A stretch of DNA of 56,198 nucleotides from Mycobacteriales bacterium (GCA_035690485.1 DASSKL010000078.1:1-56198), one strand, 5' to 3'; counted from the stretch's first letter, positions 24,542-35,797 are shown. Translations and numbers: made by a program. The notes: a model not told the origin generated them from the letters alone.

Positions 24542-25030
24542 TCAGCCGTTGCGCCCGCTGGGCGACGAGGCGAACTCGTAGGACGCACGCACGAGCTGCA
24601 GGACCATGTCCCTCTCCACCTCGTCGCGCGGCGCGTAGATCATGACGACGGTCGCCGGCGCCTGCCCGGTGTGCACGAGGAAGTGTGGTTCGGCCCATCC
24701 GGCCCGTTCCGCCGCGGCGGCCAGGTGCAACGGCAGGGTGGCGTGCAGGCTGTGGTCACCCTGCGCGTGCACGTGGCAGAACTCCTGCCCGACCATGAAT
24801 GCCTCGCGCGGTCCCACGGCGGCACCGGTCTCCAACGTGAGTGCGCGGGCGCCTTCGACCGAGATCTTGGAGGGCTGCTCCTGGACCCACGGCCAGGTCC
24901 GGGCCTCGGCCAGGATCTCGTCCACGTAGCTGCTGTCCGCGGGTTGCTGGTCTAGTTGGCTCTGCGGGAAGTCGGTGGTGATCTGCGGCCGGCTGCCCGC
25001 CCGGACGGGCAGCGTGGAGGTCTCGGTCAT
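24542..25030 (-). CDS. Luciferase-like (DUF5519) domain protein
   Basis: 162 residues. The C-terminal ~90 residues fit the DUF5519 'luciferase domain' pattern: FCHVHAQGDHSLHATLP, GWAEPHFLVH, VMIYAPRDEVERDMV and a final RASYEFA helix. These proteins are small and cytoplasmic; despite the family name no light-emitting chemistry is known for them and function is essentially unassigned. It is one base from the upstream VOC gene, so co-translated. Confidence 0.8.
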   Translation of the reverse strand: MTETSTLPVRAGSRPQITTDFPQSQLDQQPADSSYVDEILAEARTWPWVQEQPSKISVEGARALTLETGAAVGPREAFMVGQEFCHVHAQGDHSLHATLPLHLAAAAERAGWAEPHFLVHTGQAPATVVMIYAPRDEVERDMVLQLVRASYEFASSPSGRNG

Positions 25031-25031
25031 G

Positions 25032-25481
25032 TCAGCCCCCGAACCAGAACAGCTCGATCGGGATGCCGTCAGGGTCGTGGAAGCAGAGCAGGGCGTGTGC
25101 CGGCGGCTCGTCGGTTTCGGAAATCGCGCCGTGCTCGACGTCGAGTGCGTCCAGGTGGGCGCTCCACGCGTCGAGATCGGACCGGTCGGGCACCTGCAGC
25201 GCCAGATGATCGAGCCCGGTGCGTAGCGGGCTGAACATCTCCCGGTCCGCGGCGGGGTGGTGCTCCAACCCGAGGAACAACCCGGTCCCCGGACGGGTCA
25301 TCACGACGGCGTAACCGTCACCGATCGCGTGCGGCTCGACGAAGGCGCGGACGAGCCCCAGGACCCGGGTGTACCAGGCCTCGCTCGCGTCGATGTCGCG
25401 GACGGTGAGGCCGAGGTGCTGCAAGCCGGTAACCGTCGGGACCACCGGACTGGATCGTGCCTGTTCCATCGCGATGCTCAT
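25032..25481 (-). CDS. VOC-superfamily (glyoxalase/dioxygenase) protein
   Basis: 149 residues, ATG 25481. It has two beta-alpha-beta-beta-beta modules: [19 protein letters not shown] opening the first, [12 protein letters not shown] opening the second, and [12 protein letters not shown] at the end. The putative metal ligands are the two module His residues and the final Glu. It is the first gene of the VOC/DUF5519/cupin operon and lies directly behind a predicted TetR operator. Likely a metal-dependent enzyme acting on a small organic molecule or a resistance-type binding protein; substrate unknown. Confidence 0.88.
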   Translation of the reverse strand: MSIAMEQARSSPVVPTVTGLQHLGLTVRDIDASEAWYTRVLGLVRAFVEPHAIGDGYAVVMTRPGTGLFLGLEHHPAADREMFSPLRTGLDHLALQVPDRSDLDAWSAHLDALDVEHGAISETDEPPAHALLCFHDPDGIPIELFWFGG

Positions 25482-25539
25482 GATCCCTCCTCGCTGTGCG
25501 GGGCTGCGGCCGATCGTGAGATAGAGTGTCCAGGGTTGA

Positions 25540-25552
25540 GAGATGACATCTC
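25540..25552. promoter_or_regulatory. Probable TetR operator (GAGAT-GAC-ATCTC)
   Basis: Perfect five-base arms around a three-base centre, in the 124-base region between the divergent VOC operon and the TetR gene (start 25606). It falls just downstream of the -10 of the minus-strand promoter, so bound repressor would block the VOC operon. Confidence 0.65.
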
Positions 25553-25569
25553 AGGATGAGACGGGCCGT

Positions 25570-25598
25570 ATCATTATCCTGTCGGCGGACCCTGTCAA
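25570..25598 (-). promoter_or_regulatory. Promoter of the VOC/DUF5519/cupin operon
   Basis: Minus-strand consensus -35 TTGACA (25598-25593), 17-base spacer, then AATGAT (25575-25570, four of six consensus positions). It is one of the few close sigma-70 type matches in the window, and its orientation points to the VOC gene. Confidence 0.6.
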
Positions 25599-25605
25599 GG
25601 AGTGG

Positions 25606-26220
25606 ATGGTGGACGGATCCGGTGAGCAGGAAGCGCGTCCTGGTCCGAAGGAGCGCACCCGGCGGTTGTTGCGGCAGGCCGCCGAGGAGCTGCTCCGCAC
25701 CGGCGGACCTCTCACCGTGCCGGCCGTCGCCGAGGTCGCCGGCGTATCCCGGGCGACCGCCTACCGTTACTTCCCGAACAACGAGTCGGTCGTGCTGCAC
25801 GCAACTATGGCGATAGCCGTGGACCCCGTGGCCGACACCGCTGCGCCCGCGGCCGGCTCGCCGGAAGAGCTCGATGCCCGAGCCGCCGAGCTGGTGCGAG
25901 CGACCGCGGCCTGGGCCTTCGACCACGAGACCGAGTTGCGCACCGCGCTCTGGCTCTCTCTCAACCCGGACCCGGACAAGCGGCAGGCGAGACGGGCCAT
26001 GACCAACCGGGACCGCTGGATCAAGTCGCTCCTGCGCGGCCTGCCCGACGATGTGCCGGCCCCCGCTCGGGCCCGCCTTGCGGCCGCTCTCACCCCGCTC
26101 TTCGGGTCCGACGCCATCGTGTGGACCACCGACATCGCCGGTCTGGCGCGCGACCAGGCCGTCGACCTCCTGGTGTGGATGGCGCGGGCCCTCATCGCCG
26201 CAACGGTTCACGACTGGTAG
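25606..26220 (+). CDS. TetR-family repressor of the divergent VOC operon
   Basis: 204 residues from ATG 25606 (AAGGAG just upstream). The frame stays open to 25543, but that region holds the operator and the opposite promoter. The N-terminal helix-turn-helix ([22 protein letters not shown]) is typical of TetR, and the C-terminal helical ligand domain follows ([19 protein letters not shown]). It most likely represses the divergent VOC/DUF5519/cupin operon and itself, with a small ligand as inducer. No nearby transporter is controlled. Confidence 0.92.
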   Translation: MVDGSGEQEARPGPKERTRRLLRQAAEELLRTGGPLTVPAVAEVAGVSRATAYRYFPNNESVVLHATMAIAVDPVADTAAPAAGSPEELDARAAELVRATAAWAFDHETELRTALWLSLNPDPDKRQARRAMTNRDRWIKSLLRGLPDDVPAPARARLAAALTPLFGSDAIVWTTDIAGLARDQAVDLLVWMARALIAATVHDW

Positions 26221-26267
26221 CCATAGTGGGGGCACGCGTTCGGTCACCTGACAGGAGATCACCGGGC

Positions 26268-28247
<1,980 letters not shown>

Positions 28248-28270
28248 CACCCAAACCGAGGTATTTAGCC

Positions 28271-28314
28271 GCGCGCGTAGAATTCATGATCAAAGAACCC
28301 CGGTAACGCGCGCG
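28271..28314 (+). promoter_or_regulatory. Inverted repeat in the pckG leader
   Basis: GCGCGCGT (28271-28278) and ACGCGCGC (28306-28313) are perfect reverse complements, 27 bases apart, with AATTCATGATCA in the loop. The right arm abuts the GAGGAG ribosome site of pckG, so the fold could affect translation or bind a regulator. Confidence 0.4.
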
Positions 28315-28327
28315 AGGAGCGGATTCG

Positions 28328-30148
28328 ATGACGGCATCGGCGACCATCCCCGGACTCGACGAAGCCCCGACCACGCACCAGCGCCTCGTCTCCTGGGTCC
28401 GGGAGATCGCCGAGCTGACCCAGCCCGACCGGGTCGAGTGGTGCGACGGTTCGCAGGAGGAGTGGGACCGTCTCACCGCGCTGCTCGTCGAGCAGGGCAC
28501 CCTGATCAAGCTCGACGAGAAGAAGCGCCCCAACAGCTTCTACGCCGCCTCCGACCCCAGCGACGTCGCCCGCGTGGAGAGCCGCACGTTCATCTGCTCC
28601 GAGAAGGAGATCGACGCCGGGCCGACCAACAACTGGACCGCCCCGGCCGAGATGAAGGAGACCCTGCACGGTCTCTTCGCCGGCTGCATGCGCGGCCGCA
28701 CGATGTACGTCGTCCCGTTCTGCATGGGCCCGCTCGGCTCGAAGATCTCCGCTCTCGGCGTCGAGATCACCGACTCGGCCTACGTCGCGGTGTCGATGCG
28801 CGTGATGACCCGCATGGGCAAGGCGGCGCTCGACCAGCTCGGCGACGACGGGTTCTTCGTGCCGGCCGTGCACTCGGTCGGCAAGCCGCTCGCGCCCGGC
28901 GAGGCCGACGTGGCGTGGCCGTGCAGCGACACGAAATACATCACGCACTTCCCCGAGACTCGCGAGATCTGGTCCTACGGCTCCGGCTACGGCGGCAACG
29001 CGCTTCTCGGCAAGAAGTGCTACGCGCTGCGCATCGCCTCGGTGATGGCCCGTGACGAGGGTTGGCTCGCCGAGCACATGCTCGTGCTCAAGCTCACCTC
29101 ACCGGCCGGGGTGGTCCGCTACATCGCCGCGGCTTTCCCGTCCGCCTGCGGCAAGACCAACCTCGCGATGCTGCAGCCGACGATCCCGGGCTGGAAGGCC
29201 GAGACGGTCGGTGACGACATCGCCTGGATGCGGTTCGGCGCCGACGGCCGGCTCTACGCGATCAACCCCGAGGCCGGCTTCTTCGGCGTCGCCCCCGGCA
29301 CCAGCGCCGAGACCAACAAGAACGCCCTCGACACGCTCTGGGGCAACTGCGTCTTCACCAACGTCGCGCGCACCGACGACGGCGACGTCTGGTGGGAGGG
29401 GTTGTCCGAGCCGCCCGCGCACCTCATCGACTGGAAGGGTCGCGACTGGGCCCCCGGCTCCGCCGAACCCGCGGCTCACCCCAACTCCCGCTTCACCGCA
29501 CCGGCCGGCCAGTGCCCGACGATCGCGCCCGAGTGGGAGGACCCCTCCGGCGTACCGATCTCGGCGATCCTCTTCGGTGGGCGACGGGCGACCAACGTGC
29601 CGCTCGTGACCGAGGCGTTCGACTGGGAGCACGGCGTCTTCCTCGCCTCCAACGTGTCGTCGGAGGGCACCGCCGCCGCCGAGAACAAGGTGGGCGCGCT
29701 GCGCCGCGACCCGTTCGCGATGCTGCCGTTCTGCGGCTATAACATGGGCGACTACTTCGGCCACTGGCTGAAGATCGGGCAGAGCACCGACGCCGACAAG
29801 CTGCCGCGCATGTACTACGTCAACTGGTTCCGCAAGGACGCCGACGGCAAGTTCGTGTGGCCCGGCTTCGGTGACAACGCCCGCGTCCTGAAGTGGATCG
29901 TCGACCGGCTCGAGGGCGCCGCCGCCGCAACCGACACCCCGATCGGCCGGGTGCCGGCCAAGGACTCGCTCGACCTGTCGGGGCTGGACCTCACCGACGA
30001 GCAGCTCGAGCTGCTGCTCTCCGTCGACGCCGAGGCGTGGAGCGAAGAGGCCAAGAGCATCCCCGAGCACTACGAGCGCTTCGGCGACCGGCTGCCCAAG
30101 GCTCTGTGGCAGCAGTACGACGCACTCGTGCAGCGCCTCGGCGCCTGA
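28328..30148 (+). CDS. pckG: Phosphoenolpyruvate carboxykinase (GTP)
   Basis: 606 residues, the usual length of the GTP-dependent enzyme; GAGGAG precedes ATG. It converts oxaloacetate and GTP to PEP and CO2, the first committed gluconeogenic step. Signatures: the hyper-reactive cysteine P-loop [20 protein letters not shown] (kinase-2), [18 protein letters not shown] and the C-terminal [13 protein letters not shown]. All active-site motifs are intact. A second, unrelated-family PEP carboxykinase follows 68 bases later. Confidence 0.97.
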   Translation: MTASATIPGLDEAPTTHQRLVSWVREIAELTQPDRVEWCDGSQEEWDRLTALLVEQGTLIKLDEKKRPNSFYAASDPSDVARVESRTFICSEKEIDAGPTNNWTAPAEMKETLHGLFAGCMRGRTMYVVPFCMGPLGSKISALGVEITDSAYVAVSMRVMTRMGKAALDQLGDDGFFVPAVHSVGKPLAPGEADVAWPCSDTKYITHFPETREIWSYGSGYGGNALLGKKCYALRIASVMARDEGWLAEHMLVLKLTSPAGVVRYIAAAFPSACGKTNLAMLQPTIPGWKAETVGDDIAWMRFGADGRLYAINPEAGFFGVAPGTSAETNKNALDTLWGNCVFTNVARTDDGDVWWEGLSEPPAHLIDWKGRDWAPGSAEPAAHPNSRFTAPAGQCPTIAPEWEDPSGVPISAILFGGRRATNVPLVTEAFDWEHGVFLASNVSSEGTAAAENKVGALRRDPFAMLPFCGYNMGDYFGHWLKIGQSTDADKLPRMYYVNWFRKDADGKFVWPGFGDNARVLKWIVDRLEGAAAATDTPIGRVPAKDSLDLSGLDLTDEQLELLLSVDAEAWSEEAKSIPEHYERFGDRLPKALWQQYDALVQRLGA

Positions 30149-30216
30149 TCTCGGCCGACCCTCCGGGGGGTCGCCCCGATCGTTTCCGTCTGCAGGCAGC
30201 CGGGCATCGAGCCCGC

Positions 30217-31761
30217 ATGGGTTATGCGCTGAACGCGAAGTCGGTCGAGTGGAATCCGTCGCCGGAGCGGCTGCGTGAGCTCGCCGCCCGGATGCCGAAC
30301 GCCTACCGGACGGAGTTCGGCAGCATCGACGTGCTGACCCGCGTGCACGCGCGCAGCAAGGGCTCCACCTACATCGTCACCGACGACCCCGCGTCGGTCA
30401 CCGACCAGACCGTGGAGCGCGCCGAGCTCGACCGCATCGCGCAGCTGCAGGACGACTACATCCGCGCGCAGGACATGCTCGTGATCGACGGCTACATCGG
30501 CGACGACCCGGCGTTCCGCACCCGGGCCCGGCTCGTCATCGAGGCGGCCAACGCCAACATCGCCGGCATGCAGCAGCAGCTCTACTTTCCCGGCGAGTGG
30601 GCGCACGGCGAGCAGCCCGACAGCGAGCCGGTCACCACGGTCGTCTACACGCCGAACCTGCCGGTCGCGGGCTACCCCGACGAGCGCGCCATCCTGGTCG
30701 ACCTCGAGAGCAACGTCACGCGAGTCCTCAACTCCGACTACTTCGGGGAGTCGAAGAAGGGCGGCCTGCGGATGTGGAACAACATCGTCTACGAGCGCGG
30801 CGGGCTCGCCCTGCACGCCGGCTGCAAGGTGGTGCCGGTCGACGGCGACCTCAAGACCGTCGTCATCGTCGGGCTGTCCGGCACCGGCAAGACCACGACG
30901 ACGTTCCGCGAGGTGCTCGGCTCCAAGCCCGTGCAGGACGACTTCGTCGCGCTGATGCCCGGCGGCGTGGTGCACGGGTCGGAGGCCGGTTGCTTCGCGA
31001 AGACGTTCGGCCTGTCCGCCGACACGGAGCCGGAGATCTACCACGCGACCGTGCAGCCGGACGCCTACCTCGAGAACGTCCACGTCGACGGCGAGACCGG
31101 CAAGGTCGACTTCGACGACCCGGAGCCCACGCCCAACGGGCGCACCACCTGGCCGTTCACCTATGTCGACCCGCTGCCGCCGCGGGAGGCCCCGCCCGCG
31201 TCGTACCTGCTGATCCTCAACCGCAACCAGAACATCGTGCCGGGAGTCGCGCGGCTCGACCGCGTGCAGGCGGCGGCCTACTTCATGCTCGGCGAGACGA
31301 CCGGTACGTCGGCGGGCGGCGCCGCCGAGGCCGGCAAGAGCCTGCGGGTGCCCGGGACCAACCCGTTCTTCCCGCGCGCCCACGCGGACATGGGCAACCG
31401 CATGCTCGAGCTGCTCGACAGCACCGACCTGCAGGTCTTCCTGCTCAACACCGGTTGGGTCGGCGGCGGGAAGGACGACGAGGGCTCGAAGAAGATGACG
31501 ATCGCCGACTCGGCCGCGATCGTCGAGGGCATCGTCACCGGCACGATCGCGTGGGAGGCCGACGCCGACTTCGGCTACGACGTCGCGGTCTCCTGCCCCG
31601 GCATCAGCGACCACGAGAAGCTGCAGCCGCGCCGGCTCTACGAGCGCACGAACCGCCTCGGCGACTACGAGCAGTGGGTCGAGCGGTTCAAGCGGGAGCG
31701 CAAGGACTACCTCGCCAGCTACCCCGGCCTGCACGAGGAGATCGTCAAGTCTGTGCTCTGA
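30217..31761 (+). CDS. pckA: Divergent ATP-dependent PEP carboxykinase family protein
   Basis: 514 residues; ATG 30217 has only a weak ribosome site. It aligns by motif with the ATP-type enzyme: ARSKGSTYIV in place of TGRSPKDxYIV (the PEP-binding Arg kept), KKGGLRMWN for the Lys loop, ALHAGCKV (metal His), P-loop VGLSGTGKTTTT, a kinase-2 aspartate pair in VQDDFVALMPGG where canonical enzymes read DDEHGW, NGRTTWPF and LLNTGWVGGGK. The kinase core looks active, but substrate-side motifs are altered. Placed directly behind pckG, it may work in another direction (PEP to oxaloacetate with ADP), use another acid, or be a PCK-like kinase. Confidence 0.85.
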   Translation: MGYALNAKSVEWNPSPERLRELAARMPNAYRTEFGSIDVLTRVHARSKGSTYIVTDDPASVTDQTVERAELDRIAQLQDDYIRAQDMLVIDGYIGDDPAFRTRARLVIEAANANIAGMQQQLYFPGEWAHGEQPDSEPVTTVVYTPNLPVAGYPDERAILVDLESNVTRVLNSDYFGESKKGGLRMWNNIVYERGGLALHAGCKVVPVDGDLKTVVIVGLSGTGKTTTTFREVLGSKPVQDDFVALMPGGVVHGSEAGCFAKTFGLSADTEPEIYHATVQPDAYLENVHVDGETGKVDFDDPEPTPNGRTTWPFTYVDPLPPREAPPASYLLILNRNQNIVPGVARLDRVQAAAYFMLGETTGTSAGGAAEAGKSLRVPGTNPFFPRAHADMGNRMLELLDSTDLQVFLLNTGWVGGGKDDEGSKKMTIADSAAIVEGIVTGTIAWEADADFGYDVAVSCPGISDHEKLQPRRLYERTNRLGDYEQWVERFKRERKDYLASYPGLHEEIVKSVL

Positions 31762-31835
31762 CCGCAGTAACCTCCGAACGTGAGCACTCCTGAGGATGTC
31801 GCCTGCCGCCGCTCGCGACGCCGGGAGGGCCGCCG

Positions 31836-32603
31836 ATGAAGGACCTGCGCGATCTCATCTACGCCGCCTACGAACGGCGGCTGCTCGCCTCGCTCGCCGA
31901 CGCCCCCCGCCCCCGCCATGTCGGCGTCATCCTCGACGGCAACCGCCGCTGGGCGCGGGCCGTCGGGCTCGACGCGGCGACCGGCCACCGCCGTGGCGCC
32001 GACAAGATCGTCGAGCTGCTCGGCTGGTGCGCCGAGGCCGACGTCGAGGTCGTCACCCTCTGGCTGCTGTCGACCGACAACCTGTCGCGCCCGGCGGAAG
32101 AGCTCGACCCGCTGCTGCGGATCATCGAGGACACCGTGCGCGATCTCGCTGCTCCGCACCGCCCGTGGCGGGTGCACCCGGTCGGTGCGCTCGACCTCCT
32201 GCCCGACGCGACCGCGCAGGTCCTCAAGTCCGCGGCAGACGACACCGTCGACCGACCCGGCCTGCTGGTCAACGTGGCGGTCGGCTACGGCGGCCGCCAG
32301 GAGATCGCCGACGCGGTCCGCTCGCTGCTCGCCGACCGCGCGGCGCACGGCGACTCCCTCGACGAGGTGGCGGCGACGCTCGACGTCGAGCAGATCACCG
32401 CGCACCTCTACACCCGCGGCCAGCCCGATCCCGACCTGCTGATCCGCACCTCGGGCGAGCAGCGGCTCTCGGGGTTCCTGCTCTGGCAGAGCGCGCACAG
32501 CGAGTTCTACTTCTGCGAGGCGTTCTGGCCCGACTTTCGGCGGGTCGACTTCCTGCGAGCCCTTCGCGCCTACGCCCAGCGCGAGCGCCGCTTCGGCGCC
32601 TAG
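31836..32603 (+). CDS. Short-chain Z-isoprenyl diphosphate synthase (cis-prenyltransferase)
   Basis: 255 residues. UPP-synthase fold: catalytic GVILDGNRRWAR near residue 30, VTLWLLSTDNLSRP, VAVGYGGRQEIADAVR, and the C-terminal LIRTSGEQRLSGFLLWQSAHSEF (here split: LIRTSGEQRLS and GFLLWQSAHSEF) that binds diphosphate and Mg. It condenses isopentenyl diphosphate onto an allylic primer with cis geometry. Its place matches mycobacterial Rv1086 (Z-FPP synthase), so a short product feeding decaprenyl phosphate synthesis is likely. Confidence 0.92.
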   Translation: MKDLRDLIYAAYERRLLASLADAPRPRHVGVILDGNRRWARAVGLDAATGHRRGADKIVELLGWCAEADVEVVTLWLLSTDNLSRPAEELDPLLRIIEDTVRDLAAPHRPWRVHPVGALDLLPDATAQVLKSAADDTVDRPGLLVNVAVGYGGRQEIADAVRSLLADRAAHGDSLDEVAATLDVEQITAHLYTRGQPDPDLLIRTSGEQRLSGFLLWQSAHSEFYFCEAFWPDFRRVDFLRALRAYAQRERRFGA

Positions 32604-32759
32604 CGACGCCCGGAGCGGCGGCCGGCGGCGTTGTCCTCGGCCCTCCGGCGTACGCCGTCCGCGTGTCGCCACCTGTGGATCACGGCCCGGCCGTACCGTC
32701 GCCGATGGCGGACCGGCACCCGCCGGCGCGTCCGGTGACCTCGGGGGAGGACCGACTCT

Positions 32760-34124
32760 GTGACGACTGCCCGTGCCAGCACCCGCGTCTCGACCCGCCC
32801 GGCGGCACCCGCCGCCACCACCCGGCGGCGCAAGCCCCCGCGTCGCACCTACGTGCTGGACACGAGCGTCTTGCTCGCCGATCCCGGTGCGCTCGACCGG
32901 TTCGCCGAGCACGAGGTCGTGCTGCCGATCGTGGTGATCAGCGAGCTCGAGGCCAAGCGCCAGCACCCGGACCTCGGCTACTTCGCCAGGGCGGCGTTGC
33001 GGCGGCTCGACGAGATGCGCGTCGAGCACGGGCGGCTCGACGAGATGCTGCCCGTCGGCAACGAGGGCGGCACGTGCCGCGTCGAGCTCAACCACACCGA
33101 CGCCGAGGTGCTGCCGCCCGGATTCCGGGTGGCCGACAACGACAGCCGCATCCTCGCGGTCGCGCTCAACCTGGCCGCCGAGGGTCTCGACGTGGTGCTG
33201 GTCTCCAAGGACCTGCCGCTGCGGGTCAAGGCCGCCAGCGTCGGGCTGCCGGCGCAGGAGTACCTCGCCGAGCAGGTCGACTCGGGCTGGACCGGCATGG
33301 CAGAGCTCGAGGTCGCTGCCGCGGAGATCGACGCGCTCTACGCCGAGGACGTGCGCGACATCGAGTGCGCCCGGGAGCTGCCCTGCCACACCGGCGTCGT
33401 GCTGCTCTCCGAGCGGGGCAGCGCACTCGGGCGGGTCACCGCCGACAAGCGGGTGCGGCTGGTGCGGGCCGACCGCGACGCGTTCGGGCTGCACGGCCGC
33501 AGCGCCCAGCAACGGATCGCGCTCGACCTGCTGCTCGATCCGGAGGTCGGCATCGTGAGCCTCGGCGGGCGGGCCGGCACCGGCAAGTCGGCGCTGGCGC
33601 TGTGCGCGGGACTCGAGGCGGTGATGGAACGCCGCCAGCACAAGAAGGTCGTCGTCTTCCGCCCGCTCTATGCGGTCGGCGGCCAGGAGCTCGGCTACCT
33701 GCCCGGCAGCGAGCAAGAGAAGATGTCGCCCTGGGGGCAGGCGGTCTTCGACACCCTTGGCGCGCTGGTCTCCGACGCGGTCATCGACGAGGTCGTCGAC
33801 CGCGGCATGCTCGAGGTGCTGCCGCTCACCCACATCCGCGGACGTTCCCTGCACGACGCGTTCGTGATCGTCGACGAGGCGCAGTCGCTGGAGCGCGGCG
33901 TGCTGCTCACCGTGCTCTCGCGGATCGGCGCGGGTTCCCGGGTCGTGCTCACCCACGACGTCGCCCAGCGGGACAACCTGCGGGTCGGCCGTCACGACGG
34001 CGTCGCCGCGGTGATCGAGTCGCTCAAGGGCCACCCGCTGTTCGCCCACGTCACGCTCACCCGCTCGGAGCGATCCCCGATCGCCGCCCTGGTCACCGAG
34101 CTGTTGGAGGGCCCGGCGTTCTAG
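32760..34124 (+). CDS. phoH2: PIN-PhoH2 protein (RNA helicase/RNase)
   Basis: 454 residues, GTG start with GGGGGAGG nine bases before. An N-terminal PIN nuclease domain (about 28-165) has [19 protein letters not shown] and [11 protein letters not shown], the acidic residues for metal-dependent RNA cleavage. The C-terminal PhoH ATPase has Walker [14 protein letters not shown] and Walker [12 protein letters not shown]. Mycobacterial PhoH2 unwinds and cleaves RNA and can be paired with a short upstream antitoxin. The 156 bases before the start contain no antitoxin-like ORF I can support. Confidence 0.93.
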   Translation: MTTARASTRVSTRPAAPAATTRRRKPPRRTYVLDTSVLLADPGALDRFAEHEVVLPIVVISELEAKRQHPDLGYFARAALRRLDEMRVEHGRLDEMLPVGNEGGTCRVELNHTDAEVLPPGFRVADNDSRILAVALNLAAEGLDVVLVSKDLPLRVKAASVGLPAQEYLAEQVDSGWTGMAELEVAAAEIDALYAEDVRDIECARELPCHTGVVLLSERGSALGRVTADKRVRLVRADRDAFGLHGRSAQQRIALDLLLDPEVGIVSLGGRAGTGKSALALCAGLEAVMERRQHKKVVVFRPLYAVGGQELGYLPGSEQEKMSPWGQAVFDTLGALVSDAVIDEVVDRGMLEVLPLTHIRGRSLHDAFVIVDEAQSLERGVLLTVLSRIGAGSRVVLTHDVAQRDNLRVGRHDGVAAVIESLKGHPLFAHVTLTRSERSPIAALVTELLEGPAF

Positions 34125-34152
34125 CGGCCGGTCGGCGGGGAGACTGGCGCGC

Positions 34153-34935
34153 ATGGTCATCCCGGTCCACGACGCCAACCCCACCCGGCGCACGCCGTGG
34201 GTGACCTACGCGCTGATCATCGTCAACTTCGTCGTCTTCTTCGCCCTCGAGCCGATCAACCACTTCCCGACCGTCAGTAGCACGCAGACGGTCGGGCAGT
34301 TCTGCGAGCAGCAGCGGTTCTTCGACGACTACGCCGCGGTGCCCAAGGAGCTGATCGACAACCAGAACCTGCCGCCGCACCGGGTCGTCGTGAGCACCAA
34401 CCAGGGCCCGGTCGCCTGCCCGGTGGTGAAGGAGTCGGTGCCGCCGGTTCTCACGGTGCTGACGGCGATGTTCCTGCACGGCGGGCTGCTGCACATCCTC
34501 GGCAACATGCTGTTCCTGTGGGTCTTCGGCAACAACATCGAGGACCGGCTCGGGCCGCTGCGCTACCTGGTCTTCTACCTGGTCGCGGGCTACGTGGCTA
34601 CCTATGCCTTCGCCTTCGCCAACGCCGGGTCGACCGAGTCGCTGATCGGGGCCTCGGGGGCGATCGCGGGCGTGCTCGGCTCCTACCTGGTGCTCTATCC
34701 GCGGGCGCGGGTCACGACCCTGGTGCCGTTCCTGTTCTTCATCCCGTTCCGGTTGCCCGCCTGGGTCGTGCTGGGGTTCTGGTTCGTGCTGCAGTACGCC
34801 TACGCCTCGGGCTCAGCGGTGGCCTCCGGGGCCGGTGTCGCCTACCTTGCCCACGTCGCCGGCTTCGTCTTCGGCGTTCTGGTGACGCTGCTGCTCGTCG
34901 ACCGGCATCGGCCCGCGCCCTTGCGACAGGTGTGA
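34153..34935 (+). CDS. Rhomboid intramembrane serine protease
   Basis: 260 residues, about six to seven transmembrane helices. The catalytic serine is in LIGASGAIAGVLGS and the partner histidine in LAHVAGFVFG; the HGGLLHILGNMLFLW segment is the rhomboid HxxGN helix. A ~65-residue loop after the first helix is longer than usual and contains two cysteines. It cleaves membrane proteins inside the bilayer. It lies 28 bases after phoH2. Confidence 0.93.
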   Translation: MVIPVHDANPTRRTPWVTYALIIVNFVVFFALEPINHFPTVSSTQTVGQFCEQQRFFDDYAAVPKELIDNQNLPPHRVVVSTNQGPVACPVVKESVPPVLTVLTAMFLHGGLLHILGNMLFLWVFGNNIEDRLGPLRYLVFYLVAGYVATYAFAFANAGSTESLIGASGAIAGVLGSYLVLYPRARVTTLVPFLFFIPFRLPAWVVLGFWFVLQYAYASGSAVASGAGVAYLAHVAGFVFGVLVTLLLVDRHRPAPLRQV

Positions 34936-35053
34936 CTCCTGCGCCCGCTGAGGCGCCGGTCGTGGACATTGTGAGTCTTGTCACGTGTTCTGGCGCCCTC
35001 GCCGGGGCGTGCGTGCAGGAGTTTGCACTTAACTGTCTAAGTCCGTCTTGAAC

Positions 35054-35098
35054 GCCTGCCTACAGGCGGCCCGTGGCAGCCGGGCTCCTAGGTCTGCC
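35054..35098 (+). promoter_or_regulatory. Structured 5' leader of the lytic transglycosylase gene
   Basis: In the 232-base gap before GTG 35168 are two adjacent hairpins: GCCTG-CCTA-CAGGC (35054-35067) and GGCAGCC paired with GG(T)CTGCC (35075-35098). Secreted peptidoglycan hydrolases in actinomycetes often have regulatory leaders, but I could not match this one to the c-di-AMP (ydaO) consensus. Confidence 0.3.
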
Positions 35099-35167
35099 TC
35101 GCAGCGCCCAGAGCGTTGCGTCCGTGCTGCAGCAAGTCAGCGCGACCCCACACGAAGGGAAAGTCTT

Positions 35168-35797
35168 GTGCGCCGGATCTCGATCCGGGGGGCCACGCTT
35201 GCAGTCGCCGTCGCGACGGTGACGTCGGGGATGGGAGCAGTTGGCATCGCCGCGGCGGCGAACGATTCGCCGCACGTGCACGACGACGCCGCCGCAACGT
35301 CGACCTACGACGTGCGCGGCGAGATCCACCAACTGCAGCTCGACCAGGCACATGCCCGCCACACGGCCGACCTCCGCGCGGCCCAGCTACGCACCGCGGC
35401 CGCCGCACGCAAGGCGGAGCTCGCCCGCGCGGAGGCGGCCCGCCAGGCCGCGGCCGAGCGGGCCAGCCGCGAGGCCCACCGCCGCGCGCTCTACAGCGGC
35501 GACCCGCGCACGATCGCCCGGGCGATGCTGGCCGACTACGGCTGGGGCGACGCCCAGTGGTCGTGCCTCGACGCGCTGTGGACGCGCGAGAGCTCGTGGC
35601 AGGTGCACAACACCAACCCCGGCTCCGGCGCCTACGGCATCCCGCAGGCGCTGCCCGGCTACAAGATGGCCTGGGCGGGCAGCGACTGGCGCGACAACCC
35701 GCGCACCCAGATCTTCTGGGGGCTGCACTACATCGCGCAGCGCTACGGCACGCCGTGCGCCGCCTGGTCGCACTCGCAGAGCTACGACTTCTACTGA
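35168..35797 (+). CDS. Secreted lytic transglycosylase
   Basis: 209 residues from GTG 35168 (AAGGGAAAG upstream). A signal peptide (MRRISIRG, then an Ala/Val core, AAA cleavage near residue 36) is followed by an Ala/Arg-rich coiled coil (about 55-115) and a C-terminal transglycosylase-like domain: CLDALWTRESSWQVHNTNP with the catalytic Glu, GAYGIPQALPGYKMAW, and [10 protein letters not shown] at the end. It cuts peptidoglycan outside the cell, probably for growth or resuscitation. It overlaps the 3' end of the convergent ferritin-like gene by seven bases. Confidence 0.9.
   Translation: MRRISIRGATLAVAVATVTSGMGAVGIAAAANDSPHVHDDAAATSTYDVRGEIHQLQLDQAHARHTADLRAAQLRTAAAARKAELARAEAARQAAAERASREAHRRALYSGDPRTIARAMLADYGWGDAQWSCLDALWTRESSWQVHNTNPGSGAYGIPQALPGYKMAWAGSDWRDNPRTQIFWGLHYIAQRYGTPCAAWSHSQSYDFY

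Noticed and set aside
25543-25605. N-terminal extension of the TetR protein
   Set aside because: The extra codons cover the operator palindrome and the opposite promoter, and the ribosome site fits ATG 25606.
11027-26267. Genomic island with mobility genes or attachment sites
   Set aside because: No integrase, transposase, tRNA target or flanking direct repeat was recognised; the block differs from the conserved order but has no visible mobility features.
32604-32759. A PhoAT-like antitoxin ORF before phoH2
   Set aside because: No ORF with a start, ribosome site and plausible composition lies in this 156-base gap.
34936-35167. c-di-AMP (ydaO) riboswitch in front of the lytic transglycosylase
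   Set aside because: The conserved ydaO core sequences could not be found; only generic hairpins are present.
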